From: Pyramidobacter sp. YE332
GTDB lineage: Bacteria; Synergistota; Synergistia; Synergistales; Dethiosulfovibrionaceae
Direction: 5' to 3'
Length of the DNA: 64,000 bases
NCBI RefSeq assembly: GCF_033060595.1
Contig: NZ_CP133038.1
Span: forward strand, 620,001-684,000
Of the stretch, positions 1 through 7,725 are shown piece by piece; within the stretch, counting starts at the first letter, position 1, and the number at the start of each line of letters is the position of its first letter. The notes beneath the pieces are model-generated. The model did no database searches and had not been told where the DNA came from. It was given only the letters and a program-made list of their open reading frames with translations. The translations under genes and the position numbers were made by a program.

Positions 1-1104
1 CATCATCCTGCAGTCGATACGGACCAAGGAGCTGCGGCGCCGTCTGCTGTGAGCGTAAATATAGTGAGCGAAACGGTCTTTCCCGGTCCCGGGTTCGCCC
101 ACCAGAAGCACCGGCTGGTCGATGGCGGCGCAGCGGTTGATGCGGTGAATGACCTTTTGCATGATCGCGCTCTCGCCGAGAAAATTTTCGAAAGGCGCCG
201 TCTGAAGGGCTTCCTCCGGATCGTAACACCGCAGCGCCTTGTTGCCAAAGGGTTCCGCGTAAGGCTGCCGCGTCAGCGTGTAGACGCAGTAGTTCCGTTC
301 CCTCGAGACAAGGGCTTTGCCTTCGATGGAAACTCGCTGCGCGTCAAGGCGTCGGACGAGATGCAGGTTCTCTCCGGAAAGAATCGAGGGGACATTTTTT
401 TCCAAGGTGGAACGAAGTTTCTGCGGGATATCCTTCAGTGTGGAGAAGCAAAGTTCCCGGCGGTCGCCAAAGACGATCAGGTTGTCGTTGAGGCTGTTGA
501 GCAGGGAATCGAGAAGATTTTTGCTTTCCTGCAGGTCGCGGTAATAACTTTGCAGGTGCAGCGCCCTTTGGAACGCGTCTTCGATGCTTTCCATGCCTGA
601 GGTGACCAGGATTCCGTTCATATCGAGCTTTTGGGCGATGATGGCGGTGATCGTGTCGCCGACGACGATTCGGCGCCCTTCCTTTTTGAGTTTTTCGAGC
701 TGTTCTCGCGCTTCGTCGGCGCTGTGGATGGTGATCACGGGAGTCGTGTACTGAAGCAGGTCGCAGAGCGACGAGGCGTTTTTTGTGATGCTCGGGTAGC
801 CCATGATGGCAAAGTCGTCGGAGAAATTGCGGGCCAGCCGGATGGCCCGCAGGATGTCGCAGACCGAGAGATCGATCTCGCAGGCGGGAATGGAGAAATG
901 CCTGCGGATCTCTTCGGCCGTGCCTCCTCGTGAGATGATGGCGTCGATGCTGGATTCGAGGTGCTCCGAAACGGCTCTGACGCCGTCGGCCAGATCGCCG
1001 ACGCGGATCACGAGCTCCAGGTCGCTGCGGCGCGCGGCAATGTTCATCATGACGTCGCGCATTCCTTCGTAGGGGGCGATACAGAGCAGACGAACCTTTT
1101 TCAA
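1..1104 (-). CDS. PrpR-type sigma-54-dependent activator (3' end outside window)
   Basis: Transcription activator that would sense a metabolite and open sigma-54 promoters. The frame stays open from a TTG start at 1104 to the window edge (368 codons visible); a GGAGGTG ribosome site lies at 1112-1118, which decides the start. Residues about 5-170 fit the PrpR N-terminal sensor domain, with its typical SRGGT motif at 58-62. The central AAA+ domain begins near 325, with a Walker A GEPGTGKD at 336-343. The rest of the AAA+ domain and the DNA-binding domain are cut off. It is divergent from the acid-sugar kinase operon, so it is the likely regulator of that operon (inference). Confidence 0.85.
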   Translation of the reverse strand, partial: MKKVRLLCIAPYEGMRDVMMNIAARRSDLELVIRVGDLADGVRAVSEHLESSIDAIISRGGTAEEIRRHFSIPACEIDLSVCDILRAIRLARNFSDDFAIMGYPSITKNASSLCDLLQYTTPVITIHSADEAREQLEKLKKEGRRIVVGDTITAIIAQKLDMNGILVTSGMESIEDAFQRALHLQSYYRDLQESKNLLDSLLNSLNDNLIVFGDRRELCFSTLKDIPQKLRSTLEKNVPSILSGENLHLVRRLDAQRVSIEGKALVSRERNYCVYTLTRQPYAEPFGNKALRCYDPEEALQTAPFENFLGESAIMQKVIHRINRCAAIDQPVLLVGEPGTGKDRFAHYIYAHSRRRRSSLVRIDCRMM

Positions 1105-1267
1105 AATACGACACCTCCCAGGTCAGTATGTTTTATTCTAACACAAATTTCGGAAATGGACGAAAACGGAACGGTCCTGCGATTTTATGAGCATGGCTGA
1201 GCGGCGGCGCGGAACGCTCGAGCGAAAGCGCGCATTCCAGGCGAGGCCGTGATCGTTTTTCCTTCTT

Positions 1268-1349
1268 GTTTCAAAATAAAACACATCGTCGAAAAGAGTT
1301 TCATAATGAAACTGAAAAAAGAATATCCGCTCTTGTTTCCGAAATATTT
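1268..1349. promoter_or_regulatory. Three GTTTC-type repeats between activator and kinase genes
   Basis: Seen directly: GTTTCAAAATAAAAC at 1268-1282, the perfect palindrome GTTTCATAATGAAAC at 1298-1312, and the weaker GTTTCCGAAATATTT at 1335-1349. Their starts are 30 and 37 bp apart, about three helical turns. Such spacing fits upstream activating sites for the divergent sigma-54 activator. I could not find a convincing -24/-12 promoter (GG-N10-GC) downstream, so the assignment is inference. Confidence 0.45.
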
Positions 1350-1413
1350 TTTTCTTATGCTTTTGCGTAGGAAACGAAAACAAGAGAAAGAATCGTTGAA
1401 GGGAGCTGACGAT

Positions 1414-2655
1414 ATGCTTCGACTGCTGATACTGGCCGACGATTTTACGGGGGCGCTCGATTCGGGGGTACAGCTGGCTCAATGTGGAGCGCACACTCAC
1501 GTGACGACCAATCTGGATGTCTCCTTCGATGCTTGGAAGGACGACGCCAGGGAATCTGTCGTCGTTGTCGACACGGAATCGCGCCACATCGATCCGCGGC
1601 GGGCCTTCGAGATCGTCCGCGACATCGCCGGACGTGCCGTGAAAAGCGGCGTTCCCGTGATTTACAAGAAAACCGACTCGGCACTGCGCGGCAACATCGG
1701 GGCAGAGCTGGAAGGCGCTCTGGCCGGCAGCGGAGCGACGCGCCTTCTGTTCGTCCCTGCGTATCCGAAATTGAAGCGCCTGACCCTTGGAGGGATTCAG
1801 TACATTGACGGCGTCCCCGTGAGCGAGAGCGTTTTCGGCCGCGATCCCTTCGATCCCGTAAGGGAATCGTCGGTGGCGAAGATCATCGGACTTCAAAGTA
1901 CCCTTCCCGTGGTATCGGTGGCGGAGGGAGCGCCGATTTTGGCAGCGGAACGTCGGGAGATTCTCGTTTTCGACGCTTCGTCGGACGAAGCCTGCGTGGC
2001 CATCGCAAGACAGCTTGGAGAGATCAGGGAGACCACCGTTTTGGCTGGCTGCGCCGGGTTCGCGGGGCATCTGCCGCAGCTGCTTGGCCTGCGTCGTCCC
2101 CTTCCGCCGGTGACGCTTGAGGCGCAGGGACTTCTGGTGGTTTCGGGAAGCCTGAACCCGATCACGACGGCTCAGCTGGAATACGCGCGCAGTTCGGGTT
2201 TCGACGCCTATCGGCTCACCTCGTCGCAGATGCAGGAGGGGATTCCTGCAGGCCCCGAGGGCGACAGGATATTGGACGATATTGCGACGCTTTACGGGCG
2301 GAACAAGCGGCTTCTTTTGTACGGCGCGCCGCCGGAAGAGGGGGTGGGTTCCGTCGCTTTGGAAGAAAAGAGCCGCGCCGTGGCCGGTCACCTCGGCGAG
2401 CTGGTTCGGCGACTGTACCGCCGCGGTCTCAGGGGCGTTTTCGCCGTGACCGGCGGGGATATCCTGAGCGGCGTGCTGGCCCACATGGAATGTTCGCGTA
2501 TGCGCCCTCTTTGCGAGATCGAATCGGGCGTGGTGCTTTCCCGCGCCATCCTTCCCGAAGGCGACGTGATGATCGTTTCCAAATCGGGGGGAATGGGATC
2601 TCGCGAGGTCTTCGTGAACGTGGCCGACTTTATTGAGCGGCACCGCGCGTCCTAG
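1414..2655 (+). CDS. Four-carbon acid sugar kinase family protein (DUF1537)
   Basis: Kinase expected to phosphorylate a threonate- or erythronate-like acid sugar at O4 with ATP; 413 residues, normal for the family. The N-terminal substrate domain opens with LILADDFTGALDSG (residues 5-18). The C-terminal nucleotide domain shows TGGDILSG and SKSGGMGS. The frame is open further upstream, but ATG 1414 has a GGGAG site just before it and begins exactly at the family's N-terminus. The pdxA2-like gene follows after about 120 bp. In characterised systems this kinase plus PdxA2 turn D-threonate or a related acid into dihydroxyacetone phosphate. The exact substrate cannot be read from sequence. Confidence 0.88.
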   Translation: MLRLLILADDFTGALDSGVQLAQCGAHTHVTTNLDVSFDAWKDDARESVVVVDTESRHIDPRRAFEIVRDIAGRAVKSGVPVIYKKTDSALRGNIGAELEGALAGSGATRLLFVPAYPKLKRLTLGGIQYIDGVPVSESVFGRDPFDPVRESSVAKIIGLQSTLPVVSVAEGAPILAAERREILVFDASSDEACVAIARQLGEIRETTVLAGCAGFAGHLPQLLGLRRPLPPVTLEAQGLLVVSGSLNPITTAQLEYARSSGFDAYRLTSSQMQEGIPAGPEGDRILDDIATLYGRNKRLLLYGAPPEEGVGSVALEEKSRAVAGHLGELVRRLYRRGLRGVFAVTGGDILSGVLAHMECSRMRPLCEIESGVVLSRAILPEGDVMIVSKSGGMGSREVFVNVADFIERHRAS

Positions 2656-2776
2656 GACCTCGTGGCTTCGAGCATGAACCACCGGCGTCGGCGACAGAGG
2701 CGTCCGTGCCCCCAACGACATTCGGGAGGCCTGTCGGCAACCCTTCCGACAGCTTTGAAAAAAATGGAGTGAGATC

Positions 2777-3825
2777 ATGTATAGACCCCTGCTTGGCATT
2801 ACCATGGGCGATCCCGCCGGCTGCGGCCCGGAAATCGCCGTAAAGGCCCTGGCCGATTCCCGAGTTTACGAGCGGTGCCGCCCTTTGCTTATCGGCGACG
2901 TGAAAGTCATGAGCGACGCTCTGAGAATCGCCGGACACCCCGAGGTGAAGATCAACGCCGTCTCGTCGCCGCGCGACGGAAAATACGAGTTTGGAACGAT
3001 AGACGTTCATGCCTTGGATTTAGTCGATATGGACAGCCTCGTCTACGGCAAGGTCCAGTCTCAGGCGGGCGAAGCCGCTTTTCAGTGCGTGAAAAAAGCC
3101 ATCGAGCTGGCCATGAGTCGGGATATCGACGCGACCGTGACCAACCCGATCAGCAAGGAAGCGATCAACCTCGCGGGACATCATTATTCGGGACACACGG
3201 AGATCTACGCGGAATTCACCCGCACGAGAAAGTACACTATGATGCTGGCTCACGGCGACCTGCGCGTCGTTCATGTCTCCACTCACGTGTCGTTGCGCGA
3301 AGCCTGCGAGCGAGTCAAGAGAGAACGCGTCCTCGACGTGATCCGCATCGCGAACAAGGCATGCAAAGACCTTGGCATCGAGAAGCCTCGCGTAGGTGTG
3401 GCCGGACTGAACCCTCATGCCGGAGAAAACGGCATGTTTGGGCGCGAGGAGATCGAAGAGATCATCCCCGCGATCGAGTCGGCCCGGGCCGAGGGGATCG
3501 ACGCTATCGGCCCGGTACCGCCCGACACGGTTTTCTCGAAAGCGCTGGGCGGGTGGTACGACATGGTCGTTTGCATGTATCACGATCAGGGGCATATCCC
3601 CTGAAAGTGGTCGGCTTCGTCTACGACAGGGGAAAGAAGATGTGGAACGCTGTCGCCGGCGTGAACGTCACGCTGGGACTGCCGATCATCCGCGCCTCGG
3701 TGGATCACGGCGCCGCCTTCGGTCACGCGGGAACGGGCGTCGCCAACGAGCTGAGCCTTGTGAACGCCATTGACTACGCTGTCCGTTTGGCTCAGGCGAA
3801 AAGGCGCCGGGAAGAGCCGTCGTAA
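2777..3825 (+). pseudogene. PdxA2-like 4-phospho-acid-sugar dehydrogenase, frameshifted
   Basis: NAD-dependent oxidative decarboxylase family (PdxA and PdxA2). The kinase beside it suggests the catabolic PdxA2 role, oxidising the 4-phosphate product towards dihydroxyacetone phosphate. The first 275 codons run from ATG 2777 (site GGAGTGAG) and include the metal histidines in [16 protein letters not shown] and [13 protein letters not shown] at 3602-3604 then stops the frame. The missing family C-terminus ([26 protein letters not shown]) follows at once in the -1 frame to TAA 3825. The break lies in a run of four C (3598-3601) where five would restore the frame. It may be a real mutation, a phase-variable tract or a sequencing error. 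Confidence 0.88.
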
Positions 3826-4031
3826 GCGCGGACGAGGGAAGCGTCAACGCCGTAGGCTGCGAGCGGAAAAAAGTTCCGCGCACGGCGCGGAGATGGGCGA
3901 CGGCGGCAGATGCCGCGTGTGCCGCATCCTGCGGGATAAGGGGAGCGTGTGGTTTATCGGCGCGGAAACGTTCGAGCGCCGAGCGTGGAAGCGGCTTCGG
4001 CATTTCATTTTTCTACCAAGGAGAGAAGAGC

Positions 4032-5006
4032 ATGAAAATTTTGAAAACAGTGCAAAAGATCCCGGGGGGCTTGATGGTCGTTCCTCTGCTGCTGGGCGTC
4101 GTCGTCAACTCGGTGTTCCCCAGGTCGATTCAGATCGGCGGCTTTACCACGGCGCTGTTCAAGAGCGGCGCGACGGCCCTGATCGCTCTGTTCTGCCTGT
4201 GCAATGCGGCGCAGATCGACGTCAGGCAGGCAGGTAAGCCTTTGGCGAAGGGGATCCTTTTGACGGCTTCCAAATTTTTTATCGGCGCGTTCATCGGGTG
4301 GGGCGTAGGCAAATTCGCCGGGCCCGCGGGCGTTTTGGGCCTGACTCCGCTGGCCATCGTCGCCGCCGTCACGAATTCCAACGGCGGATTGTACGCCGCT
4401 TTGGCGGGGCAGTACGGAGACTCCACCGACGTTGGCGCTATTTCCATCCTCTCGCTGAACGACGGCCCCTTCTTCACGATGCTGGCCTTCGGGCTGACGG
4501 GCTTGGCGAACATCCCCTTCCTGACCTTCGTCGCCGCGTTGGTCCCCATCGTTCTGGGCTTTATCCTGGGCAACCTTGACGAAGATCTCCGCAAGTTTCT
4601 GGCCAGCGGTACGACGGTTCTGATCCCTTTCTTCGCTTTTCCGCTCGGTTCAAGTCTCAGCTTTAGCCAGCTGGTCCGCGGCGGTTTGCCGGGCATCGTC
4701 CTGGGCGTGATGTGCACCGCCCTGACCGGCATGGCGGGGTATTTCGTTATCCGCGCCATGGGCGAGCGCAAAGCCAGCGGTGCGGCGATCGGCACCACGG
4801 CCGGCAACGCCGTCGGCACGCCGGCTGTCCTTGCCGCCGCCGATCCTTCGCTGGGCGCTGTCGAGGCGATCTCCACCGTGCAGGTGGCGGCTGCCATCAT
4901 CGTGACGGCGATCCTTTGCCCGCTGTTGTGCAACCTGCTGGACCGGCGTTTGCGCAAAAGATACGGGACCAATCCCGACGGCACGATCCGTCAGGAAGAT
5001 CGGTAA
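4032..5006 (+). CDS. kdgT: 2-keto-3-deoxygluconate permease family transporter
   Basis: Inner-membrane secondary transporter of the KdgT family, 324 residues, usual length. It has about ten hydrophobic segments and the family-typical stretches KIPGGLMVVPLLLGV near the start and VTNSNGGLYAALAGQYGD in the middle. ATG 4032 has AAGGAGAG upstream. It lies in the acid-sugar cluster about 200 bp after the broken pdxA2, and the gap contains no recognisable gene. Family members carry 2-keto-3-deoxygluconate or similar sugar acids; here the cargo may be the substrate of the kinase or dehydratase (inference). Confidence 0.9.
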   Translation: MKILKTVQKIPGGLMVVPLLLGVVVNSVFPRSIQIGGFTTALFKSGATALIALFCLCNAAQIDVRQAGKPLAKGILLTASKFFIGAFIGWGVGKFAGPAGVLGLTPLAIVAAVTNSNGGLYAALAGQYGDSTDVGAISILSLNDGPFFTMLAFGLTGLANIPFLTFVAALVPIVLGFILGNLDEDLRKFLASGTTVLIPFFAFPLGSSLSFSQLVRGGLPGIVLGVMCTALTGMAGYFVIRAMGERKASGAAIGTTAGNAVGTPAVLAAADPSLGAVEAISTVQVAAAIIVTAILCPLLCNLLDRRLRKRYGTNPDGTIRQEDR

Positions 5007-5080
5007 ACGTTTTTCCCGGGCAGTCTTGGCATGGGAAAGAACGCGCAGCGCATCTCTGGAAGAAAGGCGGGAAAACATTC

Positions 5081-5377
5081 ATGAACGCAGTCATTCACGT
5101 GAATCCTCGGGACAATCTGGTGACGTGCCTGCGCCCGGTGGCAAAGGGCGAACGAATCGAATTTGAGGGCACAACCTACGTGGCCGCGGCCGACATTCCG
5201 CAGTTTCACAAGATGGCGGTAGCCGAGATCAAGAAGGGCGAACATTGCTACAAATATGGCGAGATCATCGGCACCGCGCTGACAGATCTGCATCCGGGCG
5301 ATTACGTGCACGTGCATAATCTGGAAAGCACCCGCGGCCGCGGCGACAGAAACGCCGAAGGGAGGAATGAACGATGA
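5081..5377 (+). CDS. UxaA-family dehydratase, small SAF-domain subunit
   Basis: Small subunit (98 residues) of a split altronate/galactarate-type dehydratase. It matches the SAF domain that forms the N-terminus of UxaA: VNPRDNLVTCLRPVAKGE at the start and KKGEHCYKYGEIIGTA in the centre. ATG 5081 is chosen because the protein begins at the domain and AGAAAGGCGGG lies upstream. Its stop overlaps the start of the large subunit by four bases (ATGA), indicating coupled translation and a two-chain enzyme. Substrate unknown, probably a sugar acid. Confidence 0.85.
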   Translation: MNAVIHVNPRDNLVTCLRPVAKGERIEFEGTTYVAAADIPQFHKMAVAEIKKGEHCYKYGEIIGTALTDLHPGDYVHVHNLESTRGRGDRNAEGRNER

Positions 5378-6537
5378 AGCTGATGGGATACAGGCGCGCA
5401 CAAGGACCGCACGGTATTCGCAATTATCTGCTGGTGCTGCCGACCTCGGTCTGCGCGGCGGATACGGCGGAGAAGATCGCCTGCCAGGTTCCCGGCGCCG
5501 TCAGCGTCCCCACCCAACATGGCTGCTGTCAGATCGGCAGCGATCTGGCCCTGACCGAACGCGCTCTGGCGGGCTTTGGCATGAACGCCAACGTCGGGGC
5601 GGTTCTTGTGGTGGGGCTGGGCTGCGATGGCATTCAGGCGCGCCATCTGGCCGGCATGATCGAGCCGATGGGCAAACCCGTACAGTCCATCGTCATTCAG
5701 GAAGAAGGCGGTACGCTGAAGACCATCGCCGAAGGCGGACGCATCGCGGCCGATATGGCGCGGGCCATTTCCGCGGACGTTCGCGAGGAGTTCGACATCA
5801 GCGAGATCATCTTGGGCATGGAGTGCGGAGGCAGCGATCCCACAAGCGGGCTCGCCTCCAACCCCTCTATCGGCTATGTCTCCGACAAGCTGGTGGACAT
5901 GGGCGGCAGCTCGATCCTCAGCGAGACGACCGAGGTTATCGGGGCCGAACATCTGCTGGCCGCGCGTTTCGCCGACGAAGAAGAGCGGCGCAAGTTCCTG
6001 CGTATGGTCAAGGATGTGGAAGACCGCGCCATCATGTTGGGGCAAGATCTTCGCAGCGGCCAGCCTACCCCGGGAAACAAGGAAGGCGGACTCTCCACCA
6101 TCGAGGAGAAGTCTTTGGGATGTATGTACAAGGCCGGTACCCGTCCTTTTGCCGGCGCTCTGGAATATGCCGAGCGGATTCCGGAGGGAAAGGGAGGCCT
6201 GTATTTCATGGATACGCCGGGGCAGGATATCGATTCCATCACCGGCATGGTTGCCGGCGGCGCGCAGGTCGTCGTTTTCTCCACAGGACGCGGCACGCCC
6301 ACGGGGAGCCCGATCGCTCCGGTCGTCAAAATCACCGGCAACGCCGAGACGTTCCGCAGCATGCGCGACAACATGGACATCAACGCCGGTCGCATCATCA
6401 CCGAGGGGGCCTCGCTGCCGCAGATCGGCGAAGAATTGTTCGAGATGATGGTGAAAGTCTGCAACGGCAGGCAAACCAAAGCGGAAGCGCTGGGACACCG
6501 GGAGTTTGGCATCTATAAACTGGCGGGCACGTTCTGA
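5374..6537 (+). CDS. UxaA-family dehydratase, large subunit
   Basis: Catalytic subunit of an altronate/galactarate/sulfolactate-type dehydratase or lyase, 387 residues, matching the C-terminal part of UxaA. Recognisable motifs are GYRRAQGPHGIRNYLLVLP at the N-terminus, QHGCCQIG, GLGCDGIQ and ECGGSDPTSGLASNPSIG. The conserved cysteines fit the Fe-dependent dehydratase family. ATG 5374 follows GGAGG and overlaps the small-subunit stop. With the KdgT-type permease this suggests a sugar acid is taken up and dehydrated to a 2-keto-3-deoxy acid (inference). Confidence 0.88.
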   Translation: MKLMGYRRAQGPHGIRNYLLVLPTSVCAADTAEKIACQVPGAVSVPTQHGCCQIGSDLALTERALAGFGMNANVGAVLVVGLGCDGIQARHLAGMIEPMGKPVQSIVIQEEGGTLKTIAEGGRIAADMARAISADVREEFDISEIILGMECGGSDPTSGLASNPSIGYVSDKLVDMGGSSILSETTEVIGAEHLLAARFADEEERRKFLRMVKDVEDRAIMLGQDLRSGQPTPGNKEGGLSTIEEKSLGCMYKAGTRPFAGALEYAERIPEGKGGLYFMDTPGQDIDSITGMVAGGAQVVVFSTGRGTPTGSPIAPVVKITGNAETFRSMRDNMDINAGRIITEGASLPQIGEELFEMMVKVCNGRQTKAEALGHREFGIYKLAGTF

Positions 6538-6639
6538 CGCCGATTTTCAATGGTGAAGCGTCGAACTGACCGAGATTCCGCGCTCCGAAACGCGGCAAAG
6601 GCGCCTGGCGCGCCGGTCATGAAGATGGGAGGCTGGAAG

Positions 6640-7554
6640 ATGAAAGTCGGCGTGTTCGGCATCGGCGGCGTCGGCGGTTTTGTGGGCGGCGCGCTGGCGC
6701 GCGTCCACGGGGAAACGTATTTTTGTGCTCGCGGCGAAAATCTCGAAACGATCCGCCGCGGCGGATTGAGAGTCGAGTCCGTCCAGCTGGGAAATTTCAC
6801 GGCGGTTCCGGCGGGGATCTCGGAGCGCGCGGCCGATCTCGGCGTCATGGACGTGTTGGTCGTCGCCTGCAAGGGCTACGATCTGGAGGCTTCCTGCGCG
6901 GCTATGCGTCCGATGGTCGGGGCGCGGACGCTGGTGGTCCCGCTGCTCAACGGTGTCGTCGTTTCCGAGCAGATGGAGCCGCTTCTGCCGTCGTGCCTGC
7001 TGGCCGACGGCACGATCCGCGTGTTCAGCCATCTGGAAGCTCCCGGCGTGGTGGTTCAGACGGCGGGCCAGTGCAGCGTCGTTCTGGGAATGAAAGACGG
7101 TTCGCGCCCGGCCGCGCTCGACGCGGCGGCGGAGCTGCTGAACCGCTCGGGCGTCGAGACGAAAGTGACCGATCGCATCGTGCGCGCCAGCTGGAACAAG
7201 TACGTGACCATGGGCAGCAACAGCTGCGTGTTCTGCTGGTACGACGGCCCGGCCGGCAAGGTCCTGGCCGACCCCGATCATGAAAAGGTGATCCGCGCCG
7301 TCATCGGCGAGATGACGGCGGTCGCGGCCGCCCAAGGCGTGGATTTGCCGGCGTCGCTGCCCGACAAGCTGGCCGACGCCTTCGAAAAAATGCCGGCCGA
7401 CACGGTCACGTCGCTGTACCGCGATCTGAGCGCCGGCAAAGATCCCGCCCGCACCGAACTGGATCACATCATCGGCCGCATGGTGCGGCTGGGGCGCGAA
7501 ACGGGCGTGCCCGTGCCCTACCACGAAGCGGCGTACGAAAAATGGCGCAAGTAA
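6640..7554 (+). CDS. 2-dehydropantoate 2-reductase family oxidoreductase
   Basis: NADPH-dependent ketoacid reductase of the ApbA/PanE family, 304 residues. The N-terminal Rossmann fold starts MKVGVFGIGGVGGFVGGALA. Family residues appear in CKGYDLE, PLLNGV and ASWNKYVTMGSNS, where the K and N fit the active site. A longer reading is possible, but ATG 6640 has GGGAGG seven bases upstream and begins at the nucleotide fold. As the last gene of the acid-sugar cluster, before a strong terminator, it may reduce a pathway ketoacid rather than ketopantoate (inference). Confidence 0.85.
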   Translation: MKVGVFGIGGVGGFVGGALARVHGETYFCARGENLETIRRGGLRVESVQLGNFTAVPAGISERAADLGVMDVLVVACKGYDLEASCAAMRPMVGARTLVVPLLNGVVVSEQMEPLLPSCLLADGTIRVFSHLEAPGVVVQTAGQCSVVLGMKDGSRPAALDAAAELLNRSGVETKVTDRIVRASWNKYVTMGSNSCVFCWYDGPAGKVLADPDHEKVIRAVIGEMTAVAAAQGVDLPASLPDKLADAFEKMPADTVTSLYRDLSAGKDPARTELDHIIGRMVRLGRETGVPVPYHEAAYEKWRK

Positions 7555-7592
7555 AACAAAAGAGACCGGCGCGAACCGGTCTCTTTTGTTTT
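7553..7592 (+). terminator. Rho-independent terminator after acid-sugar operon
   Basis: A perfect 17-bp stem (7553-7569 with 7576-7592), loop CGCGAA, whose right arm ends in CTCTTTTGTTTT. It starts in the stop codon of the reductase gene and would end the operon. Confidence 0.9.
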
Positions 7593-7725
7593 ATGGACGC
7601 CGGCGGCCGTCGCCGAAAAATTCGGCGGCGGGCGGGTGAATCGCTCGGCGGCGCTTGCCTTTTCGGCGCTTTTTGCTTATAAAGAGAGAAAGTTTTTCAT
7701 CTCATTGACGAACGAGGAGAGAGCC

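Noticed and set aside
344-1114. Long arginine-rich minus-strand reading frame overlapping the PrpR-type gene
   Set aside because: It is a shadow in another frame. The true frame starts at TTG 1104 and contains recognisable PrpR and AAA+ motifs.
3598-3604. Programmed frameshifting in pdxA2
   Set aside because: CCC-TGA favours +1 shifts, but a -1 shift is required; no stimulatory structure was evident and PdxA genes are not known to use recoding.
4130-4984. Long minus-strand frame opposite kdgT
   Set aside because: It is the complement of a strongly conserved membrane protein and has no ribosome site or domain.
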